Assembly: GCA_949751835.1 (NCBI GenBank)
Contig: CATKHK010000018.1
Span: forward strand, 434,001-498,000
DNA: 64,000 nt
Source of the DNA: Blepharisma japonicum
Taxonomy: Eukaryota; Ciliophora; Heterotrichea; Heterotrichida; Blepharismidae
Reading direction: 5' to 3'
The translations under genes were made by a program, and so were the position numbers. The notes beneath the pieces are model-generated. The model saw nothing but the letters and a program-made list of their open reading frames with translations. It made no database searches and was not told the DNA's origin. Each line of letters opens with the position of its first letter. Position 1 is the first letter of the stretch. Shown in pieces: positions 22,401 to 32,125 of this stretch.

Positions 22401-23727
22401 CTGCTGTCAAAAATCTGGCTGCAGTGCCTGCGTTTCCTATATAAATTTCTTTCTCTTGTGGATTATTTGTAGGTAATTTGCCTGTTATTATTCATCCGTC
22501 ATTTGTTTTTATATGCTCACCTATACCTAATGTTTGTAGACACTGCATCATAATCTTGGTATCATCTGCTTCTAATGAGTTTTTTATTATAGTGGTTCCC
22601 TCTGCTAATGAGGAAATCAATAAGACTCTATTTGTGATTGATTTAGACCCAGAAACTTCAAGTGGAGCCGAAAAATCAGGAATTCCTTGAGGCCTTGAGT
22701 CATCTTCAAGTATAAATTTTATTAATTTTGCATCACATTTAAGGACTTCTGTAGGAATTTTTCCGATTTCTTTTGGAACTAAAATAGGAATCTCTTTTCC
22801 CAGCTTTTTTTTATCTAAATTCATTTTCTTTAGCAGCTTATCTGTATTCATTCTGGGCATTTCTATAGGAAGTTCATACTGCTTTAAAATTTCTCTAATT
22901 TCATCAATATCAATTTCAGTCTTTCCCATCATAATAGCAGCTTCAACCTCTTTTATTATTCCTACACTGACACAAAATCCATGATTTCAGAACCCATCCA
23001 GTTCTGCTTCTATAGCATGGCCAATTGTATGACCAAAATTTAAAACTTGTCTTAGACTCTTATCGAATTCATCTTGAATGACAATGTCGACTTTGTGCTG
23101 AATTGATGTGCTGATTACTTTTAATAGTAGCTGAGTGTCATTTTTGAGAGAATTTATAGTAGCTGATTTAAGTAGATTGTAAAGATCACGGTCTTTTAGG
23201 AGGCTCATTTTAATTATCTCACTGAATCCAGCTGCCCACATCTCTTGTGGCAAGGTGTTTAAAAAGGCAATGTCTATATAAACCTCTTTGGGACGATAAA
23301 TGCGGCCAATTGAATTTTTGGCAAAAGGTGTATCGATTGCAGTTTTGCCACCGACTGAAGAATCAACCATGGCTAAAAGGGATGTAGGAATTTGGATAAA
23401 ATCAATCCCTCGCATATATGTTGAAGCTAAGAACCCAACTATGTCTCCTACAACTCCTCCACCTAGGGCAATAAGAGTGCTATTTTTGGTGCAATTTTTT
23501 TGGAATAAAAAGTCTTCAATCTCTTCTTTTGTCTCTCTTGATTTATGGATTTCTCCGGATTGGATGATGTAGCATGGGCAGTTTGATGAATTAATTCAGT
23601 CCTTGTAATAATGGAAAATATTTGAGTCTGTAATAATGAATAATTCTTGATTTTGGTCTCTTAGTTGATTTAAATCGAGATAGCTTATCCCAAGATGAAT
23701 CTTGTAAGATTGACAAGAAATATCCAT
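19468..23727 (-). CDS. Pentafunctional AROM polypeptide (shikimate pathway)
   Basis: 1419 residues, one frame with TGA as Trp, covering five enzymes in the fungal order. 3-dehydroquinate synthase, about 1-330 (LIALGGGVVGDIVGF, VGGKTAID, NFGHTIGHAIE). EPSP synthase, about 345-770 (SGSKSITNRVLL, GNAGTAARFL, DDHRIAMAF). Shikimate kinase, about 780-925 (P-loop GMRGIGKSS, STGGGII). Type I dehydroquinase, about 950-1165 (EIRID, LSYHSHN, Schiff-base Lys in DILKFITPS). Shikimate dehydrogenase, about 1170-1419 (Lys in VTIPFKQDI, NTDWLGI, GAGGTCKAAL). All key residues I can check are kept, so the cell should convert DAHP to EPSP by itself. Such fusions are known in fungi, oomycetes, apicomplexans and ciliates such as Tetrahymena. 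The start ATG at 23727 precedes a normal DHQS N-terminus. Confidence 0.95.
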
Positions 23728-23982
23728 ATTTATGCTGATCATATAAGATTTTCAAAACATCTTTAAATCTCTAACGCCACACTATATTATTGTAAACGCA
23801 TCAAATTTAACGCAAACGCAACATTGCTTATGGACTTTCAAACGTACCAAAGCACAATAAGCGATTATTTAAGCTATTCCAAGAAATTCTAAGTTGAATT
23901 TTCGCAAATTTTCTAATGATTATCGGTATAAGACTTAATTATCGAAAGCTTTTTGAGTTATTACTCTTGGCAATAATAAATA
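23728..23982. promoter_or_regulatory. Divergent spacer with clustered AACGC motifs
   Basis: 255 bases between the AROM and MYB-like genes, which diverge. AACGC occurs four times within about 50 bases at 23773-23820, three of them as AACGCA. CG dinucleotides are rare in the flanks, so the cluster may be a regulatory element, but nothing proves it. Confidence 0.3.
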
Positions 23983-24363
23983 ATGACTAAAAAGATAAAT
24001 CACGGTAGGTGGACTGATTCTGAACACCGAAGATACGAAGAAGCATTAAAAATGGGTCTTAGCTGGAAAAAGCTAGCGAAAGTTGTTGCCAGTAGAACGA
24101 TTCAACAATGCAGATCCCATCATCAAAAGATGAAAATAAATCCAATTAGCAACCGAATTGCTAAAATAGGCATCACAATGTAAAATTTACTTAGGATTGA
24201 TGCATGTACTCAATATGAAAACCCTATGGCAGAGCATCTACTTCGTACTTCAGAGTTTACCTTATCTAACGTGGAAAGGTTGTTTAAATCATTTGGATAT
24301 CTTAGTGAAGAAGGTTTTGAGGCAACCATGTACCTAAGTGATGCTTTACCTAAAGGCATTTAA
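23983..24363 (+). CDS. Small MYB/SANT-domain protein with one 15-nt intron (copy 1)
   Basis: 121 residues from two exons, 23983-24179 and 24195-24363. Without the intron the frame stops at 24181. Residues about 8-52 form a MYB/SANT fold close to the SHAQKYF class: GRWTDSEHRRYEEALKMG, LSWKKLAKVVASRT, QQCRSHHQKM; the third Trp of classical repeats is replaced and SHAQKYF is SHHQKM. Such domains bind DNA as single repeats. The second exon (56 residues) has no known domain. The protein is a paralogue of the next gene, which faces it tail to tail 36 bp away; second exons are both 169 nt and both end near a YxxALP segment. Confidence 0.8.
24180..24194 (+). other. 15-nt spliceosomal intron
   Basis: GTAAAATTTACTTAG. 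Removal joins the MYB exon to a second exon of 169 nt. A at position 10 matches the other introns of the window. Confidence 0.85.
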
Positions 24364-24399
24364 CTTAAAAATAACTAAAAATAGTTTAACAATATCCGC

Positions 24400-24757
24400 T
24401 TATTTTACACAAAATTCCGGAAGGGCTTCAGTATAATACACTCCTGACTCATAAGATACAGATACATCGGTTGATGGTGAAGAGATCTCATATTTTTGCT
24501 CATCTGATCTTACATACTCCCAGGATAAGGAATCCAACTGGCACTCATACTGAGTGCTTTTATCTTTCCTGAAATAAATTTTACATTTTTGATGGTAATT
24601 TGCGGGCCTTCATTTTTTGGTGATGCGATCGGCATTGGGTTTCTGACCGAGTACCAACTCTCCGCGCGACCTCTTTCCAAGAAAGGCCTTCTTTTAGAGC
24701 TTCTTCGTACGTTTTATGCTCTTCTTCTGACCATTTGCCAGCTGTAATTGCTTTCAT
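24400..24757 (-). CDS. Small MYB/SANT-domain protein with one 16-nt intron (copy 2)
   Basis: 113 residues from exons 24585-24757 and 24400-24568 (minus strand). The MYB repeat reads GKWSEEEHKTYEEALKEG, LSWKEVARRVGTRS, TQCRSHHQKM, closely matching copy 1. The intron sits at the same phase just after the repeat, directly after an ATG split AT|G in both genes, and begins with the same GTAAAATTTA. The second exon is 169 nt as in copy 1, but its sequence has diverged strongly except for a TQYE start and a YTEALPEF end. The pair looks like an inverted duplication. Likely a DNA-binding regulator; the target is unknown. Confidence 0.78.
24569..24584 (-). other. 16-nt spliceosomal intron
   Basis: GTAAAATTTATTTCAG on the minus strand. 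It shares its first ten bases with the intron of the facing paralogue but has one extra base between the position-10 A and the AG. Confidence 0.8.
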
Positions 24758-25825
24758 TATCTAAATATTAATTTCAAATTGAAGAGAAGTAAATGGCTTA
24801 ATTTTGAAGATTGACATTTAAATTGTAATAAAATTCGTGAATTAAAAAAAAATTTAGACCATTCATTTTTAGTAAAACTGCAATATACAAAGATGAGAGT
24901 CTTCAGCATGAATTTAGCATAAGGCTTATTTAGTTTCATCTATAAACGATATTCTTCTTAAATTAAGGATTTTGTAAAGTTTAAATTTAGTCTATAAATT
25001 ATAAATGATCATACAGTAACTTGCGGAATTTTTGACATAATATTTAGAAAGAATTTTTGCAGGCTAGATTAGGGAGGCTAATTATAAAGTATATTACCAG
25101 AGTGAAACACTTTAATGATTCCATTTAAATTAATTAGCGATGCATAAGACTCACAAGCCAAAAAGCTGATCAACACTGACAAATAATTTTTGTCTTAAAT
25201 ACAATTTTCCATGATTAATGTTGAAACAAAATATAAAATAATTATTTTAGATGCACACTATAAGAAAATAATCATAATGGCTTATCAGAAAATCAAAAAA
25301 ATTCAAAATAATTAATATGATACTCATGCTGACTATTTATATATATTATAAAGTCTTTTTTTTGGAGTTATAATTTTAATACTCTAATTAATTCCTAAAC
25401 AAACTCTAAAGACTTTTACAATAATTTAACAATTTTTTCCAAAAATAAAAAAACTGAAAACTTTTCTGATTTTCTTATCTAAAAAGAAAATAAAATTAAA
25501 AATAATTTTAAATTTTTTTGATGCCTGCAATAAGAATAAGAAACAAAATTTTATATAATAATTACATATTATTTTTAAAAATTTGTTCGGAAACCTAAAA
25601 GGTCGAAAAAATGCATGCAAAATTTGTAACAAAAAATATTTGCATAAATATCAAATAAATCTACTGCTCATCTATTTGATTTTTACACTGAAATAGGTTT
25701 ATATCATTTTAAGAGTCATCATAGCAGCAAAGGATGATAATTTAAAATAATATTGATTTTTATTTGCTCTTATAAATTTAATTTATATAAAAATGACTAT
25801 AATAAAGTAAGATATCGATGAAATA
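24758..25825. other. Long AT-rich intergenic region
   Basis: 1068 bases between the second MYB gene and the 3' end of DNAAF5. Very AT-rich, with A and T runs. A slightly less AT-rich patch lies around 25020-25110, but I see no frame or fold that supports a gene. Confidence 0.5.
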
Positions 25826-28758
25826 TTAATTTAGATGGAAAATCGCATTCAAATAGTCCCATCTCTTCAGCATTCCTGCCGCTTTGGCTTCCATAGATTC
25901 AATATAAATAGCCTTTGAATTCTTTTCCTTTATTATAAGTAAACAGCTGTGTAAGCTTTCTTTAAATGGTCCTTCTGGCTGTGACAAATATGCCCCTACA
26001 ATTTTTCTAATCACTTCTTTGAAATTCCCCAACAGCTCTTCTTCAAATTTCCCATAATAATTATGCGAAATAGGATTTTTTACATTTAAAATATCAAAAA
26101 TCACCACTGGAAGACACTGTAACAAATCCTGAAGTACCAAAATCGAACTCAATTGAATATTTTCATTAGGATTTTCAAAAAATTCTAAAAAACTAGCTGT
26201 TAATGCTGGAAGAATTTCTTTATTTTTGTATAAAAATCCGCTTAAAAAGTCAGGTTTTTCCAATACAATGCTTTTTAATGTCTCTAATTGTATATGAAGC
26301 TCTTCTAAAGACTTAGCGACAACTTCTAAATTTGGATCAAGCAACGACTGATAAAGACCCCATGTTAGTTTTTTATGAACGGTTGAAACCCCAAATAAGC
26401 TTAGCATTTCTAGCACTTCTAAGCGTAATAATGATTTTAATTCCTTATTGGGGCAATCCCCTAGCAAACAGTTAGCCAAAATAGTCTTCACAATTTTTTC
26501 TGAATCAAAAAATGAATATTTTGCTAGAGTCAAAATTTCTTTATGGATGCTAAAAAGTCTTTCATTTTTTGATACTATTTTCATGATATTTAAAGCTTGA
26601 TCAATAATCAGCTTACAGTCAGTCAGTTCGTGAAATGAATCGATTTTATGAACTGCCACTACAAAAACTTGCCACTAAATATTCATTACATTTTGGTCTA
26701 AAGGATGCCAATATACTATATTTGAATTTTCCAGCTGCATTAGTATATTTGTAAAAGCTGCCAAAAAATTTGACTGAGAGCCTATACTTTTAGTTCTGGC
26801 TTCTTCATAAGCTGTAATATTTATAATAGAGGACAAAATTTTGTTCCCAAGCTTATCATTTGGTTCCTTTCTGCTCATTGATTCTGCCTTTAAAATCATT
26901 TTTATTAGAGTTTCTAAATGATTTGTGAGCTCTGAAACACTGCCTAGTTCTTGTATTTTTTCAGATAAATTTGTGACTAGGGTGTCAAGGACTTCTAAAA
27001 AGTCTTGAATTTGGCTTGGGACAATAAATGGCAATAATCTTTGTAAGGAATCTATTAGAGGGTCTATATGTTTAGCTAGTCTTGATAATCCTCTATCTGG
27101 AGGCAATGCTTCAATTACTCCTTCTAGTATACTCTTTAAAGCTTTCAGTGCTCCTTCATGCATTTTGTCTTGATCTTCTTGAAAATCTCCCTGAAAACAG
27201 TTAAAAATTGTCTTAAAACATATATATGAAGACTGAGAAGGCTGTCGATCACTTACCTTACCATTAAAGCAGCAAGAATTTGAGGCATATAACTATCAGT
27301 ATTAACATATCTCCCTACTAGTTTTATAGCGATTTGCAAATTTTCTATAACTTTTGGGTTCGTATTCATAATTAATGCTTTATAGATACATGATAAAAAT
27401 TTGTCTAAATGCTGGGTAATATAATCTTCAGTGAAAATTATTAGACAGACCAGTAAATTTGACGAATAAAGTCTTGACGACGCAATCCAATCACCTAATT
27501 CAGCAAAAATGGCATTTAGATACCGACGGACGTATTGACGAAAATATAGCCTAGCTCCTAATCTAGGTCTTTTCGCAAATGGCTCTGGCAATGGCAGATA
27601 AGTCATAATTCCATCACAAGTCCACGGCTCTTGGTATCCTAGCTGTCTTATTTCTCTGATTTCTTTTTCTTTTTCCTCTTCATACTTTTGACCTATAGCT
27701 TCAATTTGTGCAAAAGTATTTTCCCTTATTCCAGGAATAGGATCAAATAGACCTGATAATAAATATGGGATTAGCCTGGTTTCTAAGTCATATTTGTCAG
27801 GCAAGTTTAATAGTCAATCAGAAATGACATTCAAAAACGTTTCTCTCACATGGGCTGATCTGTCATTAATAAGTATTGCTAGATAATTTACCCTGGTGCT
27901 TGGTTCATAAAAGTCTTTTATAGGCACTACATTCGGGTCTCTAAACCCTATCAGCCCTTCTACAATAGTAGCGTTATATTTAAAAGTTCCAATATACATT
28001 ACCACTCTTAGCGCCTCTAAACTCGCACATCTAACTTTTCAGCTTTTATGCACAATAGCTGTATATAAACTCCTCGCTAAAGGCTCACTATAATGATGAA
28101 GAAGATCTTTAGCTTTGGCAGCCAAAAATTCCATTGTTTTGCATGAGGTTATTATCACGTCTCCATTGCTAGGATCCATACAAAGAATTCTTATGACAGA
28201 AGTCAATTCTTGAACATAAGGGGAAAGACTTCTGACTGACGTTTTTTCTGTTATGACTTGTATGAATTTCGAGAGGGAAACTCGAAGCTCTTCTGAAGGT
28301 TCTTTAGGGGCTTTTACAACTTGTGGCCGCTGTGATGGGTTGGGCCGCATAACTTCAGGGAGGTTTTGAATGCCTTCAATATCATAAGCATCTAGTCTTT
28401 CTACTAAAACAGGGAAAATATAAGCTAAAAATTCATCAGGCTCCACACATCTTCCAATTAAACTACATAAACCCTACCTGGTCAAAATCTCAATAGCAAT
28501 TTCTCTGCACCTTTCTTTTGGGTCTGCAAAACAATGCAAAATCGGCTTGATTATTTCAGGCAAAATTTCTTGTATAACATCTAAATATTCCTTACATGGA
28601 GGGATTATCGAAGACATGAGGCTTGATTTCATCGAATTTAAACTTGCTAAGCGGATGTTTTGGTTGCTATCTTTTAGCCCGTTTATATCTTTTTGATGAA
28701 ATTGCAATAAATCCTGCATAGGCGGTACTTGTGAGGAATAGACTACTTCTTCAGACAT
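25826..28758 (-). CDS. DNAAF5: HEAT-repeat axonemal dynein assembly factor (DNAAF5/HEATR2-like), with a frame break
   Basis: About 960 residues over exons 28478-28758, 26690-28462 and 25826-26674, joined by two 15-nt introns. The protein is all helical HEAT repeats. The block RLIPYLLSGLFDPIPGIRE...QKYEEEKEKE, then RPRLGARLYFRQYVRRYLNAIFAELGDWIASSRLYSS and LLVCLIIFTEDYITQHLDKFLSCIY, follows the human HEATR2 pattern (pre-assembly of axonemal dynein arms), which fits a ciliated cell. The frame breaks near 27252-27261, where GTAAG is doubled; removing five bases, or a 20-nt non-consensus intron at 27242-27261, restores it. The start ATG at 28758 touches the stop of the upstream gene; a second Met lies 13 residues in. 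Confidence 0.85.
26675..26689 (-). other. 15-nt spliceosomal intron
   Basis: GTAATGAATATTTAG in the DNAAF5-like gene. Without removal the frame stops at the TAG inside it; the frame is the same on both sides. Confidence 0.85.
28463..28477 (-). other. 15-nt spliceosomal intron
   Basis: GTAGGGTTTATGTAG in the DNAAF5-like gene. It splits a Ser codon and removes an in-frame TAG. Confidence 0.85.
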
Positions 28759-29364
28759 TTATAAAAGAGTTAATTTATTATACATGCTATTTTTTGGGGT
28801 AATTTCAAATGGGTATTCTTCAGTACCGACACGAGATGGGTTGATGCTACTTTTTAGTGATTCATCGCGTCCTGGGCTGCTGGCTTCAGGCACTGTAAAT
28901 AATGAGCCTGATTTTTTGAATAAAACTTGGAGATGATTAGGGTATTGTTGTCGCTTTATTTCTTTTTCATATTTAAGGTCGTGGAAGCTTGAGATAAGGA
29001 TTGGGCTTATCTTTATGAGGTGCTTTCCAAAAACTCTGGCACGATATTTCAGGTCTCGAATATAATAAACATCATAGTTTCCAGCCTCAGCAGGCAAATA
29101 AAGTCTTGTGACACCTGATGTATTACCTTGGTCCCTCACAATTTTGTATCTTTTTATTAATTACTTTTTTGTTTCAGGTGATATTGTTTCGCCTGATTTA
29201 GTAATTTTGAGGTAGTCATTATCTAATATTGTAGTCCTATCCACTTGAATAAATACATCTGTCCAAAGCAAATTTCCAGCGGATTCAATATTACTATGAC
29301 GAAACTCAATGGCTGGATCTGCAGAAAGGCAACACCAAAAAGAAGAAAAATTGCAGTTGCTCAT
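28759..29364 (-). CDS. Unknown beta-sandwich-like protein, stop codon abuts DNAAF5 start
   Basis: 196 residues from exons 29165-29364 and 28759-29149. I do not recognise it. The N-terminus is Cys-rich (CNFSSFWCC). Residues about 15-110 alternate short strands, with GVTRLYLPAEAGNYDVYYIRD resembling the loop-and-strand pattern (LPxxxGxYxxxYxxD) of immunoglobulin-like sandwiches such as SKICH domains. The C-terminal 70 residues are polar and Ser/Pro-rich. The intron removes a TAA. The stop TAA (28759-28761) is followed directly by the ATG of the next gene on the same strand, leaving no spacer for a 3' end and promoter unless transcripts overlap. Confidence 0.65.
29150..29164 (-). other. 15-nt spliceosomal intron
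   Basis: GTAATTAATAAAAAG. It ends AAG rather than the usual TAG or CAG but keeps A at position 10; removal restores the frame. Confidence 0.75.
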
Positions 29365-29793
29365 ATTATTTCAATTTCTGATTTTAAGAAAAAAGATAAA
29401 TGTATGTTATAAATTGAGGATTATTATAGTTTTTATGAAATTTCAGGATTTTAGTGGTCTATTTATGCGTTTTTATATAATAGAATTTTAATTTAAATTT
29501 GTTCTTTATTTATAATGTTGATGGTCAATAAGACTTTTATATAACACAATATAAATTTAGCTGAATAACATGCAAGAAATAATTAATTATCAGCAGCATT
29601 AAGTATTTTTATATCTCAGCTATGATTTTTTTTAGGAGTGTGACTTAAATTCATTATAACTCATTTCGGATTTATTGCTAATCTGCAAAGAAAAGGATAA
29701 ATTCATTATTAAAAATGCTATAGAGTTTGACTATTTTCAAAAAGGTTGACTCGACAAGTGATTAATTTATATGAAAATAATTTACGGGCCAAA
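29365..29793. other. Divergent intergenic region
   Basis: 429 bases between the unknown minus-strand gene and eIF3h. AT-rich; nothing else seen. Confidence 0.5.
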
Positions 29794-30729
29794 ATGTCAG
29801 ATCTTTTCTGTGTAAAATTAGAAGGAACAGTTCTCCTCAAGCTAATTCAGCACTGCCAAGATACTGACTCCACCGCAATAGGTCAACTCATTGGTCTCGA
29901 GTCTTCCAATTCTCTTGAAGTCACAAATTGCTTTTCTCTCCCATCCAATTCTTCTATTGGCCCTCAAGAACTCGAAGAATACAGCAAAAGAATGTGCGAT
30001 CAGCTTAAAGACTTATTCTTCGAAAACTCTGTCATAGGATGGTACCAAAGATCAGACGAAGGTGCATTTTTAGATATAAGCTCTATAGAATATCAATACA
30101 ATATGCAGATTGAAATCCCTAACGCCGTCATGGTGGTTTACGACCCAGTTATATTTGTTTCAGGGGGATTTCCTCTTAAAGCGTATCGTCTTACCCAAGA
30201 GTTCCTTGATTTTTTCAGCGAAGAAGAGTTTACAACACAGAGAGCCGCAGCCTTAAAAGTGGACTCCACAAAGGTTTTTTCTGAAATTCCTTTGAGGATT
30301 GAAAACAGCATGCTTACTAATGCATTTTTAGCACAATATGCCCCAGATCCTTATGAAGTCGCAGACAAGGACTGTTATGAGCCTTTTATTAAAAAGCATT
30401 TGGAAGCTTTATACCAAGGATTTGAAGAATTAGTGGAAAGACAACAAAAACAATATGGGTATGCTAAAGCTGTGCAGAAACAAAAACAGCAGCAAAAAGC
30501 ACATGAGGTGCAAAGAGCTGCAGAAAACAAAAAAAGAGAAGAAAGAGGAGAGCCATTGTTGGAGCTGACTGAAGGCACAGGATCACTATATAGGATGATT
30601 CCACCACCAAGCAGGCTTGAAAGCTTATTGGTTTCACAGCAGCTGAACAGTTTGAGTGAAGAATTGCAAGAATTCTGTGGCGAATCACACGCAAAAGTAG
30701 ATCTTTTTATGTCTTTGACCCAGAAATAA
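29794..30729 (+). CDS. EIF3H: Translation initiation factor eIF3 subunit H
   Basis: 311 residues (human 352). The start is ATG at 29794, as the upstream frame begins only with TTG. The MPN domain covers about 5-150: VKLEGTVLLKLIQHCQDTDS, IGQLIGLESSNSLEVTNCFSLP, SVIGWYQRSDEGAFLD, VYDPVIFVSGGFPLKAYRLT. The metal-binding JAMM motif (HxH...SxxD) is absent, as in other eIF3h proteins, so it is structural and not a deubiquitinase. The C-terminal half is helical with a Gln/Lys-rich coiled coil. It belongs to the eIF3 complex on the 40S subunit. It is convergent with the next gene, 28 bp apart. Confidence 0.92.
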   Translation: MSDLFCVKLEGTVLLKLIQHCQDTDSTAIGQLIGLESSNSLEVTNCFSLPSNSSIGPQELEEYSKRMCDQLKDLFFENSVIGWYQRSDEGAFLDISSIEYQYNMQIEIPNAVMVVYDPVIFVSGGFPLKAYRLTQEFLDFFSEEEFTTQRAAALKVDSTKVFSEIPLRIENSMLTNAFLAQYAPDPYEVADKDCYEPFIKKHLEALYQGFEELVERQQKQYGYAKAVQKQKQQQKAHEVQRAAENKKREERGEPLLELTEGTGSLYRMIPPPSRLESLLVSQQLNSLSEELQEFCGESHAKVDLFMSLTQK

Positions 30730-30757
30730 TAAATATTACCAATTTCATTAAAATAGC

Positions 30758-31474
30758 TTAAAAATGCATGTCTTTCATAGTTTTCACTGAAATCTTGGAT
30801 TTCTTATGCAGCTCTTGGCTGCATAGCAAAACTGGGGTATAAGATCTTCCTTTTTTCAAATGCAAAGAAATTTTTTCTCATTCAGTGGGGAATTCTTTTG
30901 AATAAAAACTGTCGTTGAGGTAACTCAGCGTAATTGGCTCAGGCTTTAAGCAGGATCCTATAGAAGTTGATGGCCTTGTACTAGAAGGCTGGCTGTCAGT
31001 ATTAAAATGTACTCTTTTGGTTGGAGAACAAGAGCTTGGCCTTATTTTCATTATTGATAAGTTTGGCTGAGGCTTAAAGTGGGTAATTGGGGATTTTGGC
31101 TCAAAGCTTGTTGTATGTTTTTTCCGCAAAATGAGGGAATATTCTGGAGTTTTTTGCCTTGAGGTTTCATTGGAAAAATTCAGAGTAATTGGTCGTGGGA
31201 CAGTGTCTGATTTAAAGGTAGTTTGAAGATAAGGTGATGGAGGAATTGTTTGACAGCTGCGTCTCGATCTTGTGGAGGTTTTCAATTCAAATGGCTGAAT
31301 AACAGTAGGTTTCCAATTAGAGCAGATTGATTCTTTTAAGGCTTTTAGAATTGATTTATAATCGTCAAGTTTTACATCTAAAGGCTTTTTCACAGAATTT
31401 CTAAGTACATTATTCCTTGTATTTATTTCTTCATCTCTAGAATGCTGATTTCTAGGCTGAGAGTAAATTTTCAT
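30758..31474 (-). CDS. Unknown basic, Ser/Thr/Pro-rich protein
   Basis: 238 residues, extended past a TGA (Trp) at 30878 to TAA at 30758. I do not recognise it. It is basic and low in complexity, with many SP/TP sites (for example PPSPYLQT, SSCSPTKR, KSPITHF), so it is probably disordered and may be phosphorylated. One predicted helix, about residues 33-55 (LDVKLDDYKSILKALKESI), is the only ordered segment. The gap to the next minus-strand gene is 20 bp. Confidence 0.65.
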
Positions 31475-31494
31475 TATAAAAGTTATTATTCTTA

Positions 31495-31749
31495 TTAGTT
31501 TATCAAATTTTCTTCTGTTTTAATTGTATAGAAGTCACTTGGACTCATAACTTGAGCTTCAGTTGCAATGTCATTGTAAGTTGAGAGGATATCAAAGCTT
31601 GAAACACTGTAGCAAAGTGAGATGTCAAGGTCTGGATATTGAATTGGAGTATCAAAAAAGTCATCAAACTGCAAAAACCGGCTTGCAGACTTTGAAGGAG
31701 AGCTGTGAAGGGGGAGAATACTTGACTCATCTTCGACTGTATCTTGCAT
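31495..31749 (-). CDS. Small acidic unknown protein
   Basis: 84 residues, no TGA and no intron needed. Acidic, Ser-rich, with FDDFFDTPIQYPDLD near residue 27. No known domain. It may be real because it is densely packed with its neighbours and has a clean ATG and TAA, but length alone is weak support. Confidence 0.4.
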   Translation of the reverse strand: MQDTVEDESSILPLHSSPSKSASRFLQFDDFFDTPIQYPDLDISLCYSVSSFDILSTYNDIATEAQVMSPSDFYTIKTEENLIN

Positions 31750-32125
31750 TATATCTTTATAAGTAAGTTAATATGGAGTAATGTTACGCAAAAATAATTT
31801 TTAGGTGAAATACACCAGGTTAAACGGACCGTAAATAGTTACACTATAATAAATGCTATTTTTTTATAATTAAATATAGAATTTTGGATATCTTTGAATT
31901 TTGTATATCATCAATATTGAACTGTTTTTGGTCATATTTTGTTCTACAGAGATTTGTATTGAGTGAAATTTTTTTAGATCTGTCAAAAAAAAGAAAATGA
32001 TAGAGTCAAAAAATTTATAAGACAATTATTGTAATATATGCAAACCTTATCATCAATATTTTCTGTAGTCATTTTGGTTTGGTGTGCGATCAGGGCCGTT
32101 ATTTGTAATTAGAAATGATTAAGAC
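31750..32125. other. Intergenic region
   Basis: 376 AT-rich bases between the small acidic gene and the 3' end of the BAH-PHD gene, both on minus. No gene seen. Confidence 0.5.

Noticed and set aside
25426-25632. Phe/Lys-rich minus-strand frame of 68 residues
   Set aside because: Composition is that of translated AT-rich spacer; no start context or homology.
27242-27256. 15-nt intron GTAAGTGATCGACAG in DNAAF5
   Set aside because: It has the right length but leaves the wrong frame downstream and lacks A at position 10.
31475-31494. Joining the two minus-strand unknown genes at 30758-31474 and 31495-31749 by an intron
   Set aside because: The 20-bp gap has tandem TAA codons and no GT...AG of suitable length.
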